Positions 53,868-61,437 of a stretch of 64,000 nucleotides of DNA are shown in pieces. The notes below the pieces were generated by a model, which was given only the letters and a program-made list of their open reading frames with translations, searched no databases and had not been told where the DNA came from. The position numbers and the translations under genes are program-made. Source of the stretch: JAWKZG01 sp041396125 (GTDB taxonomy: Bacteria > Pseudomonadota > Gammaproteobacteria > Competibacterales > Competibacteraceae); the NCBI GenBank assembly GCA_041396125.1, contig JAWKZG010000010.1:161695-225694 (forward strand). The letters run 5' to 3'. Position 1 is the stretch's first letter; each line of letters begins with the position of its first letter.

Positions 53868-54268
53868 TTGATATAATTATAAAGAAAGTGCAGGCGGTCG
53901 AGATGGCACTCAATGGGCGTACCGCCCGAGTGCTGAAGATCAACAAAGGCACCGTAATCAGCGCCTTGAAAAAAAGCGAGCCGACTTGTGATCGTCAATC
54001 CCGCGGGTGGTGAGATACTCGCCCAAGGCGATCGGACGGTGAGGCTGGAACGGGCCGTAGAAATGGACGAACAGTGGTCGTTTGTCGGGCGCAAGGCTAA
54101 TCCGCGCTGGCCGTGGTATGCCGTGGATCATGCCACCAATTCAGAACCTGGATTAAACGCTTAGCCCGTAAAACGATCTGTTTTTCCAAGCGCGAGGTGA
54201 TGCACGATACGGTCATCGGCTTGCTGATCAACAAGGTCGAATTCAAGCACGACATTCATACTGAATTA
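53868..54268 (+). mobile_element. IS1-family transposase remnant (copy B)
   Basis: Blocks in order: VEMALNGR and ARVLKINKGTVISALKKSEP (InsA part), then in another frame VIVNPAGGEILAQGD, RAVEMDEQWSFVGRKANPRW and WYAVDHATN, then after an internal deletion RTWIKRLARKTICFSKREVM and HDTVIGLLINKVEFKHDIH. The catalytic centre between ATN and RTW is gone. The terminal repeats are not recognisable. Confidence 0.9.
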
Positions 54269-54547
54269 CAGGTTTTACCCATCACTCGGGGACAATTCGG
54301 CATCGGATCAGTTTTACTTGCTATATCGACGCCTCAGTATAAATTATTTCCTTACATTTCTAGGACTACCTACAGAGAGCACGGCGTACCGTGGCCAGTA
54401 CATCCGAGAAGGTAGCGTGCGGTTTTTGATACTAGGCTGTGGTGTGAATCGGGATCTGACCATCGGGGTTGTAGTGCATGGGCGAACAGGACAATCAGTG
54501 GATTCCCCCCCAGTAACTGAGCAACCTTGAAAGAATTGCGGTATAGG

Positions 54548-54602
54548 ACTGATGGGTTCCAGGGCAACCGCAACCTATTTAATGATTATCCTGAATTAGA
54601 TT
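54548..54602 (+). pseudogene. Endonuclease I fragment
   Basis: GGTTCCAGGGCAACCGCAAC continues to encode FQGNRNLFNDYPELD, almost the same as FQGNRNPFIDYPELAE of the endonuclease at 48521. Only about 18 codons remain. It is a leftover of a second endA copy or of a duplicated segment. Confidence 0.7.
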
Positions 54603-54606
54603 CCCG

Positions 54607-55374
54607 TCAAGGGTTTCGGAGTTTTTCCGGTGCCCGAATACCAAAACAGGACAACACGGTAAATTTGTCCGTATAGCGTCCGGAAAGATTTAATTTCCGG
54701 ACGCTAGGAATAAGCACTTTTCCCGCCGTTAAAGCCAACCCGAATAAACCAATCAGTCCACCCAATCCCCAGTGATTAAGAGTCGGGATATTCTGTGGCT
54801 CGGCCTCGCCCGCCATACTTCCCCGAAATCGAAACGTCGCGGTAATATTCTGGCCTGGTTCCGGGGTGATAATCACACTACCGGTTTGGCACACCGGTTC
54901 CGAACAAATGACTTCGTCCAGCGCCCAGTTCGAAGGCGACTGTTTGTTCACGGTGTAGGTTTGACCGGGTAGCAGGTTGGAAAAGGTTTGTGTTTCGCCC
55001 GGTTGCAGACTAAAACTCGGCGGGGTCAGTCCTCCCTGGGTGCCGAAATCAAACTCAGTGCCAAGCGCAAAGCCGATCACATTAACACCAATCGTCAGAT
55101 CGGCCCGCTGGGCATTGGTAAAGGTGCAGGTGACAGGTCTCACTGAGGCCGTGTTGGTAATGGTGCCTGCAATGATATCTGCGATGCTGAATATTGTTTT
55201 ATACAACAAAGAAGATGATATAATAATACAAATTAAATAATTTCTTCTGCATAAAGCCAAACCAATCAACCAATCCCCCTCATAACTCGGATAGTTTTGC
55301 GACATGCTGTCGTGAAGTGGCTTAATTATTAGCGACAGAGCCGTTTTTAAAACAGTTTTGCTCTTGACTGGCAT
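54607..55374 (-). CDS. IPTL-CTERM domain protein (5'-truncated or rearranged)
   Basis: The open frame of 255 codons contains from about residue 75 a Cys-containing beta repeat (VRPVTCTFTNAQRADLTIGV, FDFGTQGGLTPPSFSLQPGE, YTVNKQSPSNWALDEVICSE, CQTGSVIITPEPGQNITATF), then NIPTLNHWGLGGLIGLFGLA, LTAGKV and a basic stretch: a canonical IPTLxxWG sorting signal. About 30 more residues follow the helix, longer than usual. The first 70 codons (SLLYKTIFSIADIIAG) do not look like the normal start, and no RBS is evident, so the real N-terminus was probably lost. The repeat is a paralogue of the pseudogene at 1082-1876. Confidence 0.72.
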   Translation of the reverse strand: MPVKSKTVLKTALSLIIKPLHDSMSQNYPSYEGDWLIGLALCRRNYLICIIISSSLLYKTIFSIADIIAGTITNTASVRPVTCTFTNAQRADLTIGVNVIGFALGTEFDFGTQGGLTPPSFSLQPGETQTFSNLLPGQTYTVNKQSPSNWALDEVICSEPVCQTGSVIITPEPGQNITATFRFRGSMAGEAEPQNIPTLNHWGLGGLIGLFGLALTAGKVLIPSVRKLNLSGRYTDKFTVLSCFGIRAPEKLRNP

Positions 55375-55412
55375 AATGCTCGGGGTTTTTGGTATGAAAC
55401 AGGTATAGGCTA

Positions 55413-56492
55413 ATGCGTGCGTACTTCATAACACTAATGCTGTTGGCAATTAGCACACCCCTGCAGGCCGAGCTATTGCCGCGTTTTCCGCCGGCTTCTG
55501 TCTGGCGACAGGACATAACCGCAGCGAGCCTGCATCCGCAATCCAGCAGCATGATCACAACACTTTCAAATCTGGGGGGATTCGGCAATTCGCGAATGCA
55601 GATTGACTTCAGTTTGCACGTCGTGCATGCACCGGTTAGCGCGCCGACCCGCACTATCGTCTGGCCCTCAGGGGGGTATTACTCGCCCGATTGTGAAGCC
55701 CTAGGCACTGCCCTGCCCGTTCCCGCCAATGCCGCAATCGAAGGTGAAAGCGGGCTGGTCTGCGATAATGACAATGGCGATTGCCATTTGCTGGTCGTGC
55801 AAGGCCAGACGCTGTACGAAGCGTATCGTGCCACAGCACACTCGGCGACGGAGCTGCAAACGCAGTGCCTCGCTATCTGGAATCTTGCCGCAGTCTATCC
55901 GCCGCAGGGACGCGGCGAGCATTGCACCAGTGCCGATGCGGCCGGCTTTCCTATCGCACCGTTATTATTCAATGCCGATGAGATCAGTCAGCAACTCGCT
56001 CTGGATGCCAGCGGCAACGGTAACCTGGGTCATGCGATTCGCTTTATCCTGCCCAATGCGCGGATGGCCAGCGACAGTAACCTGGGTGGTGTAGCAGGCC
56101 GCTTATATGTTCGTCCTGCCTCTCATGCCGGCGGTCCCAGTGGACCACAAACCTCGGTCCCTTACGGGGCGCGTTTGCGGTTGCGCGCGGATTTCCCTTT
56201 AACCGGTTATAACCCGGCCACCCGGGTGATTTTAAATACCTTCAAACACTATGGCATTGTGCTGGCTGACGGCGGAACCGTCGCGCTGACCGCAGAAAGT
56301 GATTATTACACCACCACAAAATGGGCCGATCTCGGCGTCAACTCCCGCGTGTTTGATCAAACCGCTAACGCCAGTCCGGTTCTGATCAGCGATTTCGAAG
56401 TTATTGATACCGGCCCGCGCATCGCAGAAACATACGACTGTGTGCGTACTGTCCTGCCGGACCAGCCGATCCTGCATGATGATTTTGAGTGA
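55413..56492 (+). CDS. Secreted hypothetical protein ending in DDFE
   Basis: A 359-residue protein with signal peptide (FITLMLLAISTPLQAE). The mature part starts RFPPASVWRQDITAASLHPQ and contains SMITTLSNLGGFGNSRMQID, five or six Cys including CEALGTALPVPANAAIEGES and HCTSADAAGFPIAPLLFNAD, ILPNARMASDSNLGGVAGRL and PYGARLRLRADFPL. I do not know its function; its many Gly/Asp/Cys blocks suggest a compact extracellular enzyme or binding domain. It ends in ILHDDFE; a terminal D-x-FE is frequent on secreted proteins of some gammaproteobacteria and could be a sorting or secretion tag (inference). Intact and well coded. Confidence 0.78.
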   Translation: MRAYFITLMLLAISTPLQAELLPRFPPASVWRQDITAASLHPQSSSMITTLSNLGGFGNSRMQIDFSLHVVHAPVSAPTRTIVWPSGGYYSPDCEALGTALPVPANAAIEGESGLVCDNDNGDCHLLVVQGQTLYEAYRATAHSATELQTQCLAIWNLAAVYPPQGRGEHCTSADAAGFPIAPLLFNADEISQQLALDASGNGNLGHAIRFILPNARMASDSNLGGVAGRLYVRPASHAGGPSGPQTSVPYGARLRLRADFPLTGYNPATRVILNTFKHYGIVLADGGTVALTAESDYYTTTKWADLGVNSRVFDQTANASPVLISDFEVIDTGPRIAETYDCVRTVLPDQPILHDDFE

Positions 56493-56494
56493 GC

Positions 56495-56511
56495 CTGTCA
56501 GGTGCTGACAG
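56495..56511. terminator. Hairpin after the DDFE protein gene
   Basis: CTGTCAG-GTG-CTGACAG is a perfect 7-bp stem three bases after the stop codon. No T run follows, so it may act as a Rho-assisted end or a 3' stabiliser. Confidence 0.5.
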
Positions 56512-56735
56512 AACTTGCTGATCAAAACCCTAGCTCCAGCAGCACTGACAACAAGACGGTTGGAGATAGCACTTTGTGTTTGTAATGCTCCTGAAAACAC
56601 CTTTGAGCGAAGACGCGCATTTTAACCAGCCCGGTTCGGGTTAGAATACGCTTTCGTCTGTAGAGCAACATTTTTAGCTTATCCGCGCAGGCCAGATATC
56701 ACCTGCCCTGCTGCACTTAACCGAGCACCAGTATC

Positions 56736-57731
56736 ATCGATCCTAACAGCCAAGCCGTCGTAGGCAGTGCGCTGGCGCAAAGCATTTCAACCCGCGCCAC
56801 CCTGCGTGCAGCGGCGTGTGTGGGCGCGTTGGCGGCGCTGCTGCCAGATGCCGATGTGTTGATCCGTTCTGACGATGATCCCCTACTGACGTTGGACTTT
56901 CATCGTCATTTTACCCATGCCTTGATCGTCAGCCCGGTCGGTGCGCTGATTGCGACGCTGCTGACGTATTTCTTTGTGCGCCGGCGTTTGTCATTCGTAC
57001 AATGCTATCTGGCTGCATTATTGGGCTATACCAGCGCGCCGCTCATAGACGCCGCCACCAGTTACGGCACGTATCTATTCTGGCCTTTCTCCGACACCCG
57101 CATCGCCTGGAATATTATTTCGATCATCGATCCGCTGTTCACCCTGCCTTTGCTTGTATTGTGCGGGCTGGCGTTTAGTATGCGGCGTGTTCGATTAGCG
57201 CGTATCGCGGTCGCGTTTGGTATCGCCTATCTCGGTTTTGGATTTATACAGCATCAGCGAGCAGAACAGGCTGCGCGGGCGTTGCTGGACAGTCGTGGCC
57301 AGCAGACTGAGCGTCTGACGGTACGCCCCTCGTTCGGCAATCTGCTGGTATGGCGCACGGTTTATGAATATCAGGGGCGTTTTAGCGTAGCTGCAGTGAA
57401 CATCGGCTTTTTCCAAAAACCCATCTGGTATCCGGGTGGTGAACAGACCGCTGTCGACACCGAAGATTTTGTCGCTGTACCCCCGGATTCGGCACTGGGG
57501 CAGGATCTTCAGCGATTTGCGTATTTCTCGGATGGTTACCTGATTCAACACCCCGATCAACCCGGTGTGCTGGGCGATATCCGGTATGCCATGCTGCCGG
57601 ATTCGGACTTACCGCTGTGGGGCATCAGAATCGATCCGCGCCACCCCGATCAACACGCCGAGTTTGTCACCTTCCGCGCAGCAGGCGATGAGGTCTGGAG
57701 CCGGTTTCTTCGCCTGCTACGGCGTGAGTAG
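56736..57731 (+). CDS. Membrane-bound metal-dependent hydrolase (YdjM/DUF457-like)
   Basis: The family N-terminus (M-DPxSQAVxGAxLAQS) is present here as DPNSQAVVGSALAQSISTRA from 56739, but the codon before it is ATC, not ATG, and the first standard start in frame is GTG 56820, inside the conserved helix. Either ATC is used or the start was lost by mutation. The rest is intact: LLPDADVLIRSDDDPLL, FHRHFTHALIVSPVG (metal-binding His and Asp), LIDAATSYGTYLFWPFSDTR and five or six helices, then a soluble C-terminal domain. It is 303 codons from GTG. Function is unknown; related E. coli YdjM is LexA-regulated. Confidence 0.8.
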   Translation: MDPNSQAVVGSALAQSISTRATLRAAACVGALAALLPDADVLIRSDDDPLLTLDFHRHFTHALIVSPVGALIATLLTYFFVRRRLSFVQCYLAALLGYTSAPLIDAATSYGTYLFWPFSDTRIAWNIISIIDPLFTLPLLVLCGLAFSMRRVRLARIAVAFGIAYLGFGFIQHQRAEQAARALLDSRGQQTERLTVRPSFGNLLVWRTVYEYQGRFSVAAVNIGFFQKPIWYPGGEQTAVDTEDFVAVPPDSALGQDLQRFAYFSDGYLIQHPDQPGVLGDIRYAMLPDSDLPLWGIRIDPRHPDQHAEFVTFRAAGDEVWSRFLRLLRRE

Positions 57732-57828
57732 CGTTGAAATGAACAATTTTTAATTTTAAAAAAGTGCGACCTGTAAGCCTGGAACCGCATCTTGGAAACA
57801 AACCCGGATGGCATTATCAATGCTGGCT

Positions 57829-58068
57829 TCAGCCTTCAACATCCGTGGTCGGCCGGTCATTGCCCAGCGCAAGTTCCTCGTGCCAGTGGCCGCGTTCATC
57901 CTCCCAGATAATTCGGGTCGTCTCACCGGGCTGTTGCTGCTCATCCGCAGCCAGTCGGGCCGCTGCACGTGCCTCGTCGTGGCTTGAAAAGGTCTCGGAG
58001 AAGGTTTCGCCCGCTTTATACGCCCAACCGCCATCGTGCTCAACGACATGGTAGGTGACTTTGCTCAT
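57829..58068 (-). CDS. DUF2188 family protein
   Basis: A 79-residue protein starting MSKVTYHVVEHDGGWAYKAG and continuing ETFSSHDEARAAARLAADEQ, then an acidic and polar end (IIWEDERGHWHEE). This is the DUF2188 fold (one repeat: Y-x-V-x-x-x-D-GGWxV and a helix of ExA repeats), small cytosolic proteins of unknown role. ATG 58068 follows CTGGAG; the longer open frame from 58149 has no site. It is a single gene. Confidence 0.82.
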   Translation of the reverse strand: MSKVTYHVVEHDGGWAYKAGETFSETFSSHDEARAAARLAADEQQQPGETTRIIWEDERGHWHEELALGNDRPTTDVEG

Positions 58069-58272
58069 CAGAAACTCCAGATATTCGTTGCAATCGGCAT
58101 TATTATACACCCACCGTAACGTAAGCCTTTGGCCTCTTAAGAAAAACAATCACTATACTCGTCGCAAAGCGCGTGTGTTTCACACCGGCGTGCTGTCAAG
58201 TCCATCCTGCCCGGTGGCTGAACAAATACGCGCCAAAAAACTGTTGCAAAAAACGGTCTGCGGCGTCGGGTA

Positions 58273-58725
58273 TCAAAGCTCATCCAGCTTTGCCAGCGTG
58301 TCTAACAGGCGTTCAAATTCGCTGTGTCCCAGCACCGCCCGAAATCTGGCCGCAATTGCGATAGCCTGCTCCAGGTGAGCATCAATAATTTGCTGTCCCT
58401 TGGGCGTAATCGCCACGGTCTGCCGCCGTCGATCAACATCGTTCGCCATACGGGTGACATAGCCTTTTTCGAGCATTGACTGCACGATGCGGGTCTGGCT
58501 GGAAAGCAAAAGACTGGCCCGTTCCGCCAGCAAGGTCGCATCCTGCGGTCCGTATTCCGACAATACCCGCAATACCCGCCATTGCTGTTCCGTGATGTCA
58601 GAATCCGCAAGCATTTCACGGATTGGGGCCATTACTTTTTCTCGCGCCCGGATAAGCGCAAACGGCAGTGATCGTGCCGTTGTTGGCAATTCAGTCTGGT
58701 TGTCACGTTGTTTGGTTTGGGTCAT
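58273..58725 (-). CDS. hpaR: Homoprotocatechuate operon regulator HpaR (MarR family)
   Basis: A 150-residue winged-helix repressor. The block SLPFALIRAREKVMAPIREM, followed by LADSDITEQQWRVLRVLSEY and LLAERASLLLSSQTRIVQSM, is specific to HpaR/HpcR. It represses hpa genes until homoprotocatechuate or hydroxyphenylacetate binds. It is divergent from hpaE, with palindrome TTGCTATAGCAA in the 153-bp spacer. ATG 58725 is chosen; a GTG at 58728 precedes it. Confidence 0.9.
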   Translation of the reverse strand: MTQTKQRDNQTELPTTARSLPFALIRAREKVMAPIREMLADSDITEQQWRVLRVLSEYGPQDATLLAERASLLLSSQTRIVQSMLEKGYVTRMANDVDRRRQTVAITPKGQQIIDAHLEQAIAIAARFRAVLGHSEFERLLDTLAKLDEL

Positions 58726-58767
58726 CACAGGTCCATTCAGTAGTCTTTCCTTAAATCACAAGTTTAG

Positions 58768-58779
58768 TTGCTATAGCAA
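58768..58779. promoter_or_regulatory. Likely HpaR operator
   Basis: TTGCTATAGCAA is a perfect 12-bp palindrome in the hpaR-hpaE spacer, with another half-site TAGCAA about 17 bp downstream, the pattern expected for a MarR-family dimer. Confidence 0.65.
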
Positions 58780-58878
58780 GTAATATTATTTAACATAGCA
58801 ATAATTGGCATGACAATAAATTTCCGGGCTTTCACCCAAAACGGGCACTATTCATCACTACCTGCAGAGGCGCTGGCC

Positions 58879-60389
58879 ATGTCCGAGCTTAAACAGAACA
58901 TCGAAAAACTAAACGCTTATCTGGCACGGTTTCGCGCCGATGGCATACAAAACCTGATCGGCGGCGAAAGCCGGGCAGCGATCTCGGGGGAGCGCTTTGA
59001 GACGATCTCACCGGTCGACGAATCGCTCATCTGTTCCGTCGCCAGAGGGGGAGCAGCGGACATCGACGCAGCGGCAGCAGCAGCCTCGGCGGCCTTTCCG
59101 CTCTGGCGTGACATGCCGGCACTGGAGCGCAAGCGGATTCTTATTCGCATCGCTGAGGGCATCGAGGCTCGGGCCGAAGAAATCGCGCTTTGCGAATGCT
59201 GGGATACTGGTCAGGCCTTGCGCCTATGGCCAAAGCAGCACTGCGCGGGGCGGAGAATTTCCACTTTTTCGCTGATCAAGTGAGTTCGGCGCGGGATGGC
59301 CAGAATCTGCGCTCGCCTACTCTGATGAACATCACCACCCAGGTGCCCATCGGCCCGGTGGGCGTGATCACGCCGTGGAACACGCCGTTCATGCTCAGCA
59401 CCTGGAAAATTGCCCCGGCGCTGGCCGCTGGTTGCACCGTTGTACACAAGCCAGCCGAACTCAGCCCGGTATCCGCCCGCATTCTGCTTGAAATCGCCAC
59501 CGAGGCCGGGCTGCCGGCAGGGGTCTGGAACCTGGTCAATGGCTTCGGCGAGGAAGCCGGCAAGCGCCTGACGGAGCACCCGGCGATCAAAGCGATTGCT
59601 TTTGTCGGGGAAAGCCGCACGGGCAGCCTTATCAGCAAACAGGGCGCGGATACCCTCAAGCGTATGCATCTGGAACTGGGCGGTAAAAATCCGGTAATTG
59701 TCTTCGACGACGCCGACCTGGAGCGGGCGCTGGATGCGGTCATTTTCATGATCTACTCGCTGAATGGCGAACGCTGCACTTCGTCGTCGCGCCTGTTGCT
59801 GCAGGATACTATCGCCGAAGAATTCCAGGCCAGATTGATCGAGCGCGTGAACCGTATCAAAATTGGCCATCCGCTCGATCCCGACACCGAGATCGGACCG
59901 CTGATCGGCAAAGAGCATTTTGACAAAGTCACCCGCTACTTCGACATTGCCGTGGCGGAGGGAGCAACCGTGGCTGCCGGGGGAACCTGCGTTGGCGACA
60001 AAGGGTTTTTCGTACGCCCGACCTTGTTTACCGGCGCTCACAATAAGATGCGCATCGCCCAGGAAGAAATTTTCGGCCCGGTTCTGACCGCTCTCTCATT
60101 CTCGACCGAGGAGGAAGCGCTGCAGATCGCCAATGATATTCCGTATGGTCTGACCGGCTACGTCTGGACCAATGATCTGACGCGCGCGCTGCGCATTACC
60201 GACCAGCTGGAAGCTGGCATGATCTGGGTCAACTCGGAAAATGTCCGCCATCTGCCCACGCCATTTGGCGGGATGAAAGCAAGCGGGATCGGCCGCGATG
60301 GCGGTGACTGGTCGTTCGGATTTTACATGGAACAAAAACATATCGGCTTTGCGCTCGGGGCCCACCGAATTCCGCGTCTCGGTGCTTAA
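58879..60389 (+). pseudogene. hpaE: 5-carboxymethyl-2-hydroxymuconate semialdehyde dehydrogenase HpaE (single frameshift)
   Basis: ATG 58879 (AGAGG 8 nt upstream) encodes LNAYLARFRADGIQNLIGGE and a Rossmann start; after CWDTGQALR at about 59220 the frame changes and continues MAKAALRGAENFHFFADQ. The other frame holds the catalytic core: GPVGVITPWNTPFMLSTWKI, GESRTGSLISKQGADTLKRM, LELGGKNPVIVFDD, the active Cys in SLNGERCTSSSRLLLQ and EIFGPVLTALSFSTEEEALQ, ending at 60389. Joined it is about 503 residues, the usual length. It oxidises the ring-cleavage product of homoprotocatechuate with NAD. One base restores the frame. Confidence 0.92.
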
Positions 60390-60411
60390 ACCCACACCGG
60401 AGGAAGCTAAA

Positions 60412-61266
60412 ATGGGAGCTATCGTACTCGCTGCCAAAATGACTCATGTGCCAACCCTGCTGATGTCCGAACAGCCGGGCCGCCTCGCAGGCAAACGCCA
60501 GGCCGCCATTGACGGCCATTACGAGATCGCCCGCCGCGCCAAAGCGCTCGGCGCGGATACGGTCGTGATCTGCGACACTCACTGGCTGGTTAATGCCGGT
60601 TATCACATTAATGCCAATCATCATTTCGAGGGCGTGTTTACCTCGAATGAATTCCCGCAATTCATCCAGGATTTACCCTACCGCTACGAAGGCAACGCCG
60701 CACTGGGCGACGCTATCGCCGCCAAAGCCACCGCAAAGGGCGTGTTTACGCTCAGTCACCAGCTCGACAGTCTGGAACTGGAATACGGCACCCTGGTACC
60801 AATGCGGTTCATGAGCCGTCAAGCAGATTTCAAGGTAGTCTCTATCGCGGCCTGGTGTAACGTGCACAGCCATGCAAGCTCGCGCCGGTTCGGTGCAGCC
60901 ATTCGCGAGGCCATTGAGGAAAGCGACAGTAAGGTACTGCTGGTCGCGTCCGGCTCACTCAGCCACAAAATCTGGGCCAATGAAGACTATGAAGCAAACA
61001 ACGGTACCTTTACGATCTCCTCGGAATTCAATCGGCAGGTGGATTTGCGCGTGCTGGAATTATGGCAGCGTGGAGACTGGCCGACTTTTGTCAACATGTT
61101 GGGCGATTATGCCAATGCCTGCTGCGGCGAAGGTGCCATGCACGACACTGTGATGTTGCTCGGCGCGCTGGGCTGGGACCAATACACCGGCAAAGGCGAG
61201 GTAGTGACCGAGTATTTTCCAAGCTCGGGTACCGGCCAGGTCAATGTCATCTTCCCGGTCATCTAA
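60412..61266 (+). CDS. hpaD: 3,4-dihydroxyphenylacetate 2,3-dioxygenase HpaD (class III extradiol)
   Basis: A 284-residue LigB-type iron dioxygenase that opens the homoprotocatechuate ring. Motifs: AAKMTHVPTLLMSEQPG (metal His), VVICDTHWLVNAGYHINANH (second His), GSLSHKIWANEDYE and EFNRQVDLRVLELWQRGDWP. The start ATG 60412 lies 7-8 nt after GGAGGAAG; the longer open frame overlaps hpaE. It follows hpaE by 22 bp, so they form an operon. The next pathway genes (hpaF, hpaG, hpaH) are not in the window. Confidence 0.94.
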   Translation: MGAIVLAAKMTHVPTLLMSEQPGRLAGKRQAAIDGHYEIARRAKALGADTVVICDTHWLVNAGYHINANHHFEGVFTSNEFPQFIQDLPYRYEGNAALGDAIAAKATAKGVFTLSHQLDSLELEYGTLVPMRFMSRQADFKVVSIAAWCNVHSHASSRRFGAAIREAIEESDSKVLLVASGSLSHKIWANEDYEANNGTFTISSEFNRQVDLRVLELWQRGDWPTFVNMLGDYANACCGEGAMHDTVMLLGALGWDQYTGKGEVVTEYFPSSGTGQVNVIFPVI

Positions 61267-61437
61267 TGCAGCGTCACCGCAACGCCCACTGGCGCGGGTG
61301 CGCGCTTTGATCCACCGAACATCCTTGCTGATCGACGCTGATGGGCCCGGCAAATTCATCGATACCGAAGCTGACGCAACACGAGCCGGACACCAATCTG
61401 CATGAATGCAATTATTTTAACCGCTTAGGGCAGTATT
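61267..61437. other. Spacer between hpaD and the TPP enzyme
   Basis: A 171-bp spacer. A short open stretch (SIPKLTQHEPDTNLHECNYF) could be the tail of a lost gene such as hpaF, but similarity is too weak to claim. No promoter or terminator is clear, so hpaE, hpaD and the TPP enzyme gene may be one transcript. Confidence 0.35.
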
